The notes under the pieces: model-generated | The model's database searches: none | Told to the model about the DNA's origin: nothing | The model's input: only the letters and a program-made list of their open reading frames with translations | Part shown: positions 1-5,937 of the stretch, in pieces | Layout: each line of letters starts with the position of its first letter | Numbering within the stretch: the stretch's first letter is position 1 | Made by a program: the position numbers and the translations under genes | Assembly: GCA_913053915.1 (NCBI GenBank) | Contig: CAJXGP010000132.1 | Coordinates: 1-6,324 of the forward strand | Direction: 5' to 3' | Origin: an uncultured Ignavibacteriales bacterium | GTDB taxonomy: Bacteria; Bacteroidota; Ignavibacteria; Ignavibacteriales; Ignavibacteriaceae | Length of the DNA stretch: 6,324 nt

Positions 1-31
1 GTAAGAGAAATAACTTTGTTTTTATATTCAT
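1..31 (-). CDS. N-terminus of a second lipoprotein (tandem paralogue), cut by window edge
   Basis: Only the first ten codons are in the window: ATG at 31-29 and then MNIKTKLFLL, with no stop before the edge. These 31 bases are identical to the start of the complete lipoprotein gene at 1450, and the upstream bases to position 74 match as well, so this is the start of a paralogue in tandem and in the same orientation, 87 bases after the stop of the first copy. What is visible is the basic n-region and the start of the hydrophobic h-region of a signal peptide; the lipobox and mature protein lie outside. Whether the rest is intact, and how similar it is to the first copy, cannot be seen. By analogy it is probably another envelope lipoprotein with FnIII-like and propeller-like repeats. 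Confidence 0.75.
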   Translation of the reverse strand, partial: MNIKTKLFLL

Positions 32-74
32 AATTATAACCCCAATATTATTTCAGTTGTAATATAGAGAAAAA
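1..74 (-). repeat. Direct repeat copy A: lipoprotein leader and first codons
   Basis: Positions 1-74 match 1420-1493 with three mismatches (56, 63 and 69), and the first 55 bases are identical. The match covers ten codons of coding sequence and 43 bases upstream of the ATG, then stops sharply at 75/1494. A GGGG run at 40-43, eight bases ahead of the start, is kept in both copies and may serve as a weak ribosome binding site. This looks like one end of a tandem gene duplication unit about 1.42 kb long. Confidence 0.85.
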
Positions 75-118
75 AGGACTTTTATTATAGTTCATTAAAT
101 TATTTCATCCTCTTTTAT

Positions 119-1450
119 TTAATGTCTGCCTATTATCACTATTGCCTTACCCACTATCCCGCCTGATGAGGAATTACCGGATATCGCTACTATATTATTC
201 TTTACCGATACCGATGAAAACAAATAACCGGAGGATAAATTGACTGTGTACCAGCGTACTCCGTTATAATGTGCTACAAACCCATAGTCACCTACTGCTG
301 TAATATCATTAACACCTGTTCCTCTTATTGCCTCTGTAAAATAAGGGGGCAGGTTTAATACCGACCACTTACCATTTTCATATTTCCTTATTCCGACGCC
401 ACATATATAAACAGGTGAATATTTCCCCTGGAACCAAATCCCTTTAAGCCAATTGTTATACGGCCAGTTTAATGTATCATGCGCGGTATTACCTGAAATT
501 GCTAATAATCTGTATTCCCCATGATGTAAAATATTTGATGCAACTGTTAGCACTGTCTCTTTATTATTCTCCTTATCATAATATCCCCAAATATCATTCA
601 GATTTGTTGTTGTCCCGCTTTCTATCTTACTCCATACTCCGTTTAGGTAATGGGCTATTTTACCACCGTTGCCTACTATATATAAATCATTATTCGATGT
701 GCCCCAAATTTTGTTGATTAAATGTGGTCCCCAAACAATTTTAGGAGTAAGGACTTCAATAAATTTCAAACCATCCCAACGAATAATACCATTTCCACCA
801 AACCATATATCGTTTGAATTAAAAGCAAAAACTGATTGTATGGGATGGTAGAATGCTTGACCCTGATAGTTGTAAAGTATTCTTTTTAATTTCCATTTTT
901 TCCCGTCCCAATGCACGGCGTTGTAAGGTAGTATCCATTTGGTGCTGTCGACGTTCCATCGGTCTGTTTCTTTTGTGTGTATTTCTCCAACTGCCCAAAT
1001 GTCGTTTTCGTTTATTATTGCTACGTCATTCAACGTGCTGCTGCCAGCTCTCGGATCACCAAAAGTAAATGTTTGCCAGGTAAAGTTGTTGCTTGTTGTA
1101 TCAAGTGTCTGCACTGTAATCAGGTTGCTCGTTACCGTTTCGTTATTTTGTGTAAACTGCGCCACAAACCAATAGCTTCCGTTAGGCTGGAGAGAATCAA
1201 TGTAAACAGTGGTATCGTTGGAGGTAAGATTAATATCGGTTAATGCTTTATTATCCATCACTAAAATTATTTGTGCAGGAAAAGAAACGTTCCGTACTTT
1301 TAGGTTAACCCACGCTTCCGTACTTGAGGCTTCCTTAAGTGAAAGGGTAATATAGTTTATTGTAGGCGGCTGTGTCGGACTGCTGCAAGAGGGAAACAAG
1401 CTAAAGGTAAAGAGCAGAAGTAAGAGAAATAACTTTGTTTTTATATTCAT
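119..1450 (-). CDS. Exported lipoprotein with FnIII-like domain and propeller-like NDIW repeats
   Basis: A 443-residue protein of unknown function. Residues 1-21 form a type II signal peptide: basic MNIKTK, a Leu/Phe-rich core, then LFPSC with Cys22 as the likely lipidated residue, although Pro at -2 is not classic. A short Ser/Pro/Thr linker follows. Residues about 31-116 look like one fibronectin type III-like beta domain, including the LQPNGSYWF stretch. The rest carries degenerate repeats on the theme N-D-I-W-x-V-G ... H-Y/W-x-G-x-x-W at about 149-183, 213-227, 252-276, 285-290 and 379-403, which suggests a beta-propeller-like fold. No catalytic motif is visible. I recall similar Ignavibacteria proteins labelled 'glucosyl transferase', but nothing here supports glycosyl transfer. 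The start is favoured because it gives a proper signal peptide and its leader is conserved in the adjoining paralogue at 1-31. It probably sits on the outside of the inner or outer membrane. The gene is real with high confidence; its role is unknown. Confidence 0.9.
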   Translation of the reverse strand: MNIKTKLFLLLLLFTFSLFPSCSSPTQPPTINYITLSLKEASSTEAWVNLKVRNVSFPAQIILVMDNKALTDINLTSNDTTVYIDSLQPNGSYWFVAQFTQNNETVTSNLITVQTLDTTSNNFTWQTFTFGDPRAGSSTLNDVAIINENDIWAVGEIHTKETDRWNVDSTKWILPYNAVHWDGKKWKLKRILYNYQGQAFYHPIQSVFAFNSNDIWFGGNGIIRWDGLKFIEVLTPKIVWGPHLINKIWGTSNNDLYIVGNGGKIAHYLNGVWSKIESGTTTNLNDIWGYYDKENNKETVLTVASNILHHGEYRLLAISGNTAHDTLNWPYNNWLKGIWFQGKYSPVYICGVGIRKYENGKWSVLNLPPYFTEAIRGTGVNDITAVGDYGFVAHYNGVRWYTVNLSSGYLFSSVSVKNNIVAISGNSSSGGIVGKAIVIIGRH

Positions 1451-1493
1451 AATTATAACCCCAATATTATTTCAATTGTAACATAGAAAAAAA
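1420..1493 (-). repeat. Direct repeat copy B: lipoprotein leader and first codons
   Basis: The partner of the repeat at 1-74, covering codons 1-10 of the complete lipoprotein and 43 bases of its leader. The GGGG run at 1459-1462 lies eight bases before the ATG. The match to copy A ends at 1493, and bases upstream of that are unrelated, so the duplicated unit reaches only a short way above the start codon. Confidence 0.85.
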
Positions 1494-1569
1494 TGAATGT
1501 TTTATTGTGACTTAAGGACAGCATACGATTTAAGACGGTGGAAACGTTCTAAAAAAAGCAGAGATAATA

Positions 1570-1583
1570 GTGGCTTTAGCCAC
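1570..1583. repeat. Short REP-like palindrome GTGGC-TTTA-GCCAC
   Basis: A perfect 5-bp GC-rich stem, GTGGC (1570-1574) and GCCAC (1579-1583), closes a four-base loop in an otherwise AT-rich region. Small palindromes of the GGCTAAAGCC kind are known as dispersed REP-like elements in many bacteria, some mobilised by Y1 (TnpA-REP) transposases. Only one copy is present here, so that assignment is inference. It is not followed directly by a T-run on either strand, so a terminator is less likely. Confidence 0.35.
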
Positions 1584-1683
1584 ATTTGAAACCAATAAAT
1601 AGAGAAGTTATTATTATAATTTTTCTCTTAATAGGACATCAGAGACAGACATTAATTAGGTAAAGATAGACACATAAGATACT

Positions 1684-1709
1684 AAAAAATTTCAAAAACA
1701 AGTTTGAAA
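1684..1709 (-). terminator. Possible weak intrinsic terminator, AT-rich stem plus U6
   Basis: Read on the minus strand, TTTCAAA (1709-1703) pairs with TTTGAAA (1696-1690) across a six-base loop, and six T follow immediately (1689-1684). The geometry fits a Rho-independent terminator for minus-strand transcription coming from transketolase, but the stem has only one G-C pair and lies about 400 bases past that gene's stop, so it may be a chance AT-rich structure. Confidence 0.25.
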
Positions 1710-1743
1710 ATTAAACCACATTCGTGGGAAAACATCAAGTTTT

Positions 1744-1760
1744 AATAATGTAACATTATT
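1744..1760. promoter_or_regulatory. 17-base perfect palindrome, possible operator
   Basis: AATAATGT (1744-1751) and ACATTATT (1753-1760) are exact reverse complements around one central A. With a one-base centre it is not a good RNA hairpin, so dyad symmetry for a dimeric DNA-binding protein is the more natural reading. It abuts the larger palindrome that begins at 1761 and may be part of the same element. In AT-rich DNA such palindromes can also arise by chance. Confidence 0.3.
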
Positions 1761-1825
1761 GTCATTTGCTTCGCGTCATTAGTAGTAATTTATAATGACA
1801 ATCAATGACGGCGAAGCCTAATGAC
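1761..1825. repeat. Long imperfect palindrome built from GTCATT boxes
   Basis: The left arm 1761-1780 pairs with the right arm 1804-1825 in three blocks: GTCATT with AATGAC (1820-1825), GCTTCGC (1768-1774) with GCGAAGC (1811-1817), and GTCATT (1775-1780) with AATGAC (1804-1809). That is 19 base pairs interrupted only by a 1x2 internal loop and a one-base bulge, with a 23-base loop that holds another AATGAC (1794-1799). Five copies of the hexamer thus occur in 65 bases. It resembles a REP/MITE-type dispersed palindrome; a structured RNA or a multi-site operator is possible. On the plus strand it is followed by TATTATTTTT, which would fit a terminator for plus-strand transcription, but no plus-strand gene is present. 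Confidence 0.6.
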
Positions 1826-2106
1826 TATTATTTTTGTACGAAACGATTTTTTTGAACACGAACAATTTGTTGGTAAAAGTCTTTTGTTAAGCACCTATTA
1901 ACTTTATAAATTTAAATATTATTTTTGATACTTCTCTAAAAAGATTATCTTCAAGTTTTCAAATTATGATAATAACAAAAATTACGACTTTTTCATAAGA
2001 AAAATACTTTTTAAAAGAGACCCATTATTTATTGTTAATACAACATACTTTTTGTCTTAAATCAATTTAATGACCTATTTCCTCAGAATGGAAATTAATC
2101 ATTAAA

Positions 2107-4128
2107 TTATCCGGCATTATTATTTAGGACTTTTTTAGCAGTAAACATAATATTATCGACCGTAAATCCATATTTTTCCATCAAGATAGCAATAGGCGCA
2201 GAAGCACCAAATTTTTCAATACTTATAGAATCACCATTATCTCCCACATACTTTTCCCATCCCTGTTCCACTCCGGCTTCAACTGAAACTCTTGCTTTAA
2301 TAGAAGGAGGTAGAACGGAATCCCTATATTCTTTAGATTGCATTTCAAATATTTCCCAGCTTGGAAAGCTGACAACCCTAACCTTAATTCCTTCCGACGC
2401 CAGTTGCTCACCGGCTTTTAATGTAATACCGACTTCCGAGCCTGAGGCCATTAAAATTAATTCCGGAGGTTCCGTACTATCTTTTAGTGTATAAGCTCCC
2501 TTAAGAAGATTTTCTGCAGAAGAATATTTTTCTCTGTCTATTATTTCAAGCCCTTGTCTGGTTAATATTAATGCAACCGGGCTTCCTTGATGTTCGATAG
2601 CAAATTGCCAGGCGTAAACCGTTTCATTAGCGTCTGCCGGACGAATAACTATCGCTTTGGGAATTGCACGTAATGACGCCAGTTGCTCAACAGGTTGATG
2701 TGTCGGACCGTCTTCTCCCAAACCTATGCTGTCGTGTGTAAACACATAAATTGGTTTTATTCCCGATAAAGAAGCCAATCTGATTGCAGGGCGTAAGTAA
2801 TCTGAAAATATGAAAAATGTTCCCCCATAAGGAATAACTCCCCCATAAATAGCCATACCGTTTAATATACTTGCCATTCCGTGTTCTCTGATACCGAAAT
2901 GAAAATTTCTGCCGTTTCGATTATTTGCTTCGAAATCTTGAAACTCTTTAAGATAAGTATTATCGGAAGGATGCAAATCCGCCGAACCGCCGATTAAAGA
3001 AGGAAGATAAGGCGCTATTGCATTTAATACTTTTCCGGACGCTGCCCTTGTCGCAAGTTTTTTACCTTCGTTTTTGAAATGAGGTAATTTAGTTTTCCAT
3101 TCATCACCAAACTCACCCTTCATCAGAGCTTTAAAAAGTTTTGCATCTTCCGGATAATTTTTCTCATACTTTACAAGTAACTCATTCCATTTATTTTCTT
3201 CCTCTTCTCCTTTAATCTTAACTTTTCCAAAATGTTCATTAACTTCCGGCGGAATTAAAAAGCTGGAATCTTCGGGCCAGCCGAGATTTTTCTTCGTTAG
3301 TTTAACTTCCTCTTCTCCTAATGGTGAACCATGTGCAGCAGCAGTATCCTGTTTATTAGGGCTTCCATAACCGATATGTGTTTTCGTAATTATTATTGAA
3401 GGGCGATCAATAGTTCCTTTTGCATTCTTTAATGCAGTTTCCAGCTCACTTAAGTCATTTACATCATTAACATGCTGAACGTGCCAATTATAAGCCTCAA
3501 ATCTTTTACCAACATCTTCCGAGAATGCCAATGATGTAGAGCCATCGATTGTTATCCCGTTATTATCATAAAAAAATACTATTTTGCCCAATTTCAAATG
3601 ACCTGCCAGCGATGCGGCTTCATGGGAAATTCCTTCCATCAAATCTCCGTCGCTGCATATTCCATAAATATAATGATCCAAGATTTTTATATCTTCTTTG
3701 TTGAATTTCGACGCTAGATACTCTTGAGCAATCGCCATTCCCACTGCATTAGTGAATCCTTGCCCCAACGGACCAGTAGTTGTTTCAACCCCGGGAGTTT
3801 TATGATATTCAGGATGACCGGGAGTGATACTTCCCCATTGCCTGAATTGTTTAAGCTGATCGAGAGGAACATTGTAGCCGCAAAGATGCAGCGATGAGTA
3901 CAAAAGCATACTTCCATGTCCGGCGGAAAGTATGAACCTGTCTCTGTTAATCCATTTTGGATTAGCCGGATTATGTTTCATATACTTTGAATAAAGCAAA
4001 TACGCAATTGGCGCACAGCCCATCGGCATTCCCGGATGACCCGAATTTGCCTTCTGAACGGCATCCACTGCAAGAAATCTTATTGTATTTATAGATAATT
4101 GATCAATTTTGTCAGAAGTTGAAAGCAT
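2107..4128 (-). CDS. tkt: Transketolase (EC 2.2.1.1)
   Basis: Cytoplasmic thiamine diphosphate enzyme that moves two-carbon ketol units between sugar phosphates in the non-oxidative pentose phosphate pathway, normally as a homodimer. Counting from the longest frame (Met at 4140, 677 residues), the family motifs appear in order: SGHPGMPMG with His35, SAGHGS with His75, TPGHPE with His109, the cofactor/metal motif SDGDLMEG through YDNN (163-194), THIGYGSP with His255, AAHGSPLG with His270, GGSADLHPSDN (385-394), GIREHGM with the catalytic Glu419, HDSIGLGEDGPTHQP (469-483) with His481, and LTRQ with Arg528. Length is normal and all expected active-site residues are present. I choose the start at 4128 (673 residues) because GGAG sits six bases ahead of that ATG and family members usually begin close to the DQLSINTIRFLA stretch; the ATG at 4140 lacks a ribosome binding site. 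It is set apart from the upstream amylase by a terminator-like hairpin, so it is probably transcribed alone. Confidence 0.97.
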   Translation of the reverse strand: MLSTSDKIDQLSINTIRFLAVDAVQKANSGHPGMPMGCAPIAYLLYSKYMKHNPANPKWINRDRFILSAGHGSMLLYSSLHLCGYNVPLDQLKQFRQWGSITPGHPEYHKTPGVETTTGPLGQGFTNAVGMAIAQEYLASKFNKEDIKILDHYIYGICSDGDLMEGISHEAASLAGHLKLGKIVFFYDNNGITIDGSTSLAFSEDVGKRFEAYNWHVQHVNDVNDLSELETALKNAKGTIDRPSIIITKTHIGYGSPNKQDTAAAHGSPLGEEEVKLTKKNLGWPEDSSFLIPPEVNEHFGKVKIKGEEEENKWNELLVKYEKNYPEDAKLFKALMKGEFGDEWKTKLPHFKNEGKKLATRAASGKVLNAIAPYLPSLIGGSADLHPSDNTYLKEFQDFEANNRNGRNFHFGIREHGMASILNGMAIYGGVIPYGGTFFIFSDYLRPAIRLASLSGIKPIYVFTHDSIGLGEDGPTHQPVEQLASLRAIPKAIVIRPADANETVYAWQFAIEHQGSPVALILTRQGLEIIDREKYSSAENLLKGAYTLKDSTEPPELILMASGSEVGITLKAGEQLASEGIKVRVVSFPSWEIFEMQSKEYRDSVLPPSIKARVSVEAGVEQGWEKYVGDNGDSISIEKFGASAPIAILMEKYGFTVDNIMFTAKKVLNNNAG

Positions 4129-4134
4129 TTTAAA

Positions 4135-4138
4135 CTCC
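4135..4138 (-). promoter_or_regulatory. Ribosome binding site deciding the transketolase start
   Basis: On the minus strand the sequence is ATGGAGTTTAAAATG. The GGAG (4138-4135) lies six bases ahead of the inner ATG at 4128, an ideal Shine-Dalgarno distance, whereas nothing purine-rich precedes the outer in-frame ATG at 4140. Translation therefore most likely starts at 4128, four codons inside the longest frame. Confidence 0.6.
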
Positions 4139-4154
4139 ATTTCGATTATGAAAT

Positions 4155-4175
4155 GATTTTTGATTTTTAATTTTT
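4155..4175. repeat. Three 7-base A/T-tract units ahead of transketolase
   Basis: GATTTTT, GATTTTT and AATTTTT stand head to tail at 4155-4175. They lie between the terminator-like hairpin and the transketolase start. This could simply be low-complexity AT-rich sequence; a 7-base spacing does not match the DNA helical repeat, so a bending role is not strongly suggested. Confidence 0.4.
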
Positions 4176-4183
4176 AAATATAT

Positions 4184-4270
4184 AAAAAAGTTACGGTTTA
4201 TTCCTTAAATTAATATGACATTTCTAATGAGTTTTTAATTCAGGCTCCTTTAAAGAATTTAACACCGTAA
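4184..4270 (-). terminator. Long-armed Rho-independent terminator after the amylase gene
   Basis: On the minus strand TTACGGT (4270-4264) pairs with ACCGTAA (4197-4191). Further in, TTA pairs with TAA (4262-4260 / 4200-4198) and TTCTTTAAA pairs with TTTAAGGAA (4257-4249 / 4209-4201) with one G-U pair. Small bulges sit at 4263 and 4258-4259. After one C, six T follow (4189-4184). The stem starts about 24 bases past the amylase stop. The roughly 39-base loop is long for a terminator and has its own weak pairing, so a leader structure in front of transketolase is an alternative. It has no U-run on the plus-strand side. Confidence 0.55.
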
Positions 4271-4293
4271 GAAAAAAAGTAATTGAGAACTTA

Positions 4294-5679
4294 CTAATTT
4301 GCGATGTAAAACTTGTATTCCCAAGGCTTCAATTTAAATTGTTCCGAATCCTTCAGAGAAACTTCTTTTCCGGAAAATAAATCGAGATATTTACCCTTCA
4401 TTTCTCCACTGTGTAAATATTTAGTTACTTGTTTATTGGAAAGATTAAAAATGAAAAATATCTTATCTTTATCCTTCTTCCTTATAAATGAAAGCACATC
4501 TTTATCTTTTAAAGTAGAAACCCAATGTATTCCGCCTCCTTTTTTACCGTTCCAAAGAGCTATATTTTTCGACTTTAAATGGAAAAGTTTCGTATAAAGG
4601 CTTCTAAATCCGGATTTTCTCCAAACTATGGGGTCTCTGTCAAAAAAGTCTAATCTTTTATTTAGCCCTGCTTCTTGACCGCTGTAAAGAAGCGGCATAC
4701 CGGGCACCGCAACGGTTAAAGCTGCAAAAGTAGCAGCGGCATTTCCTAATCGTTCAAAGACTGTTCCGTCCCAAGAATTTTCATCGTGGTTTGTAGTAAA
4801 CCTCATTCTAAAATCATTAGCCGGATAAGTAGAATTCTCCCATTGAAAATATTTTATAACATCGGCAGCATTTTTTTTACCTTTTGCAATAGAATTCATC
4901 AAACTGTAAAATTTCCAAGAATATGTCATGTCAAAAGCATTTACCTGCAGTTTTGGGTTTTCAGCTTCAGCCAGCATAAACACGGGTTTGATTTTATCCA
5001 GTTGTTTTCTTGCCTCATTCCAGAAAGACGTAGGCAGCTTATCAGCCACATCACATCTGAAGCCATCGATATTACTTTCTTCAACCCAATATTTCATTGC
5101 ATTTATCATATATTTTCGCAAAGCAGGTTTGCTATAATTGAGGGCAATTACGTCAGTCCATCCTTTTTCCGGTAAAATAAAATTTCCCTTTGAATTTTTT
5201 TTATACCAATCCGGATGTTCAATAGTTAACGGATTATCCCAAGAAGTATGATCTGCAACCCAATCCAATATCACATACATATTCATCTGATGAATTTTTT
5301 TTACTAGATCAATAAATTCCTTCATAGTACCAAATTCGGGATTAACCGAAAAGTAATCCCTAACGGAATAATAACTGCCTAATTTACCTTTTCTTTTTTC
5401 AACTCCAATTGGTGTTATCGGCATAAACCATATAATACCAACGCCCAATTTTTTAATCTGAGGTAAATGTTTTTCGAATGCCGAAAAAGTACCGCTTTTC
5501 GTATATTGTCGCAGGTTTACTTCATAAATTGATTTATTAAAACTCCACGCCGGATGTACAACTTTCGATTCCATAACTTGTGAAAAGGTTTGGTTACTCA
5601 GCATTGCTACCGAAAATAAAAATAATATTAAAAAATAATTATACTTAAAATGAATAATAAAATTAGAAATTAATGACAT
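4294..5679 (-). CDS. Secreted GH13 alpha-amylase family glycosidase
   Basis: A 461-residue retaining alpha-glucan hydrolase or transglycosidase of family GH13. Residues 1 to about 33 form a signal peptide (hydrophobic core YFLILFLFSVAML at 15-27, likely cleavage before Gln34), so the enzyme acts in the periplasm or outside. The TIM-barrel runs from about 45 to 375, with the four classic regions in order: I, DWVADH (139-144, with Asp where Asn is usual); II, GFRCD (206-210), Asp210 the nucleophile and Arg208 its partner; III, MLAEAE with Glu238 the acid/base; IV, FTTNHDE with His298 and Asp299. A GxPLLYSGQE stretch (327-336) is also typical. A beta-sandwich domain C fills about 385-461. There is no extra carbohydrate-binding module. 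Substrate choice (starch, maltodextrin, glycogen, trehalose-type) cannot be read from sequence. A weak GAG lies six bases before the ATG. The gene ends in TAG followed at once by TAA. High confidence for the family, low for exact specificity. Confidence 0.95.
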   Translation of the reverse strand: MSLISNFIIHFKYNYFLILFLFSVAMLSNQTFSQVMESKVVHPAWSFNKSIYEVNLRQYTKSGTFSAFEKHLPQIKKLGVGIIWFMPITPIGVEKRKGKLGSYYSVRDYFSVNPEFGTMKEFIDLVKKIHQMNMYVILDWVADHTSWDNPLTIEHPDWYKKNSKGNFILPEKGWTDVIALNYSKPALRKYMINAMKYWVEESNIDGFRCDVADKLPTSFWNEARKQLDKIKPVFMLAEAENPKLQVNAFDMTYSWKFYSLMNSIAKGKKNAADVIKYFQWENSTYPANDFRMRFTTNHDENSWDGTVFERLGNAAATFAALTVAVPGMPLLYSGQEAGLNKRLDFFDRDPIVWRKSGFRSLYTKLFHLKSKNIALWNGKKGGGIHWVSTLKDKDVLSFIRKKDKDKIFFIFNLSNKQVTKYLHSGEMKGKYLDLFSGKEVSLKDSEQFKLKPWEYKFYIAN

Positions 5680-5767
5680 AATTAACTCACATTTGTTTGT
5701 AACAAAGACTATATGTTATATTTAAACTACCTTTATTGGTGATTCATCTTCAAGTTAAGAAGCATAT

Positions 5768-5819
5768 AAAAAATACAATGGAATTTTTGTGAAAGATGAT
5801 AATATCAGATTTCATTCCA
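5768..5819 (-). terminator. Possible terminator after the coiled-coil gene
   Basis: On the minus strand TGGAA (5819-5815) pairs with TTCCA (5783-5779), and directly inside it TGAAA (5814-5810) pairs with TTTCA (5794-5790), with a six-base bulge on one side and an inner TGAT/ATCA pair at the tip. It is followed by TTGTA and six T (5773-5768). It lies about 120 bases past the stop of the upstream gene and about 90 bases before the amylase ATG, so it would end the upstream transcript and leave room for little more than an amylase promoter and leader. The bulge and low G+C make it uncertain. Confidence 0.35.
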
Positions 5820-5937
5820 AAAGATGCGGATGTTGTTACATTAATTTGAAAAAAACAAATATACTATAAAAGATAATATAAAACAGCCCTTAAATAGTAA
5901 TAAATAATTACAACCGTCACACAAAAATATTTAATAC

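Larger units (their letters stand above)
1451..2106. other. 656-base non-coding region with several inverted repeats
   Basis: There is no convincing reading frame on either strand between the transketolase stop and the lipoprotein start. The stretch is very AT-rich and contains, from left to right: the conserved lipoprotein leader (1451-1493); a compact GC-rich hairpin (1570-1583); an AT-rich inverted repeat with arms AGAGAA 1601-1606 / TTCTCT 1623-1628 and an inner TTAT/ATAA pair; a hairpin with T-run (1684-1709); a 17-base palindrome (1744-1760); and a long palindrome (1761-1825). From 1826 to 2076 I see only AT-rich sequence without a defined element. The lipoprotein promoter and the transketolase transcript end should lie here, but I cannot place either firmly. 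Confidence 0.7.

Noticed and set aside
472..1243. Several overlapping plus-strand frames opposite the lipoprotein
   Set aside because: They overlap one another in different frames and read as Cys-rich low-quality protein; the minus-strand lipoprotein explains the sequence.
1451..1493. Sigma-70-like promoter in the shared lipoprotein leader (TTACAA, 18 bases, TATAAT)
   Set aside because: The -10-like box ends two bases before the ATG, so transcription would start inside the gene, and the -35 match is poor. The conservation is better explained by duplication and a translation signal.
2077..2095. Hairpin ATTTCC / GGAAAT just past the transketolase stop as its terminator
   Set aside because: The stem is only six pairs and no T-run follows it on the minus strand.
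2223..2411. Short minus-strand frame inside transketolase, and a similar one at 3714-3917
   Set aside because: Both are alternate-frame shadows of a conserved enzyme gene with no initiation signal of note.
4786..5175. Plus-strand open frame of 129 codons inside the amylase gene
   Set aside because: It lies wholly antisense to a well-supported GH13 gene, its protein is rich in Cys, Phe, Ser and His without domain character, and it has no neighbouring plus-strand gene.
2107..5679. Amylase and transketolase as one carbohydrate operon
   Set aside because: The 165-base gap carries a terminator-like stem with U6 in the right orientation, so co-transcription is not supported by sequence.
5856..5863. 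TATATTTG on the minus strand, a match to the Bacteroidota -7 box TAnnTTTG
   Set aside because: No convincing TTTG box at the -33 distance, it lies upstream of a terminator-like hairpin, and such a match is easy to get in AT-rich DNA.
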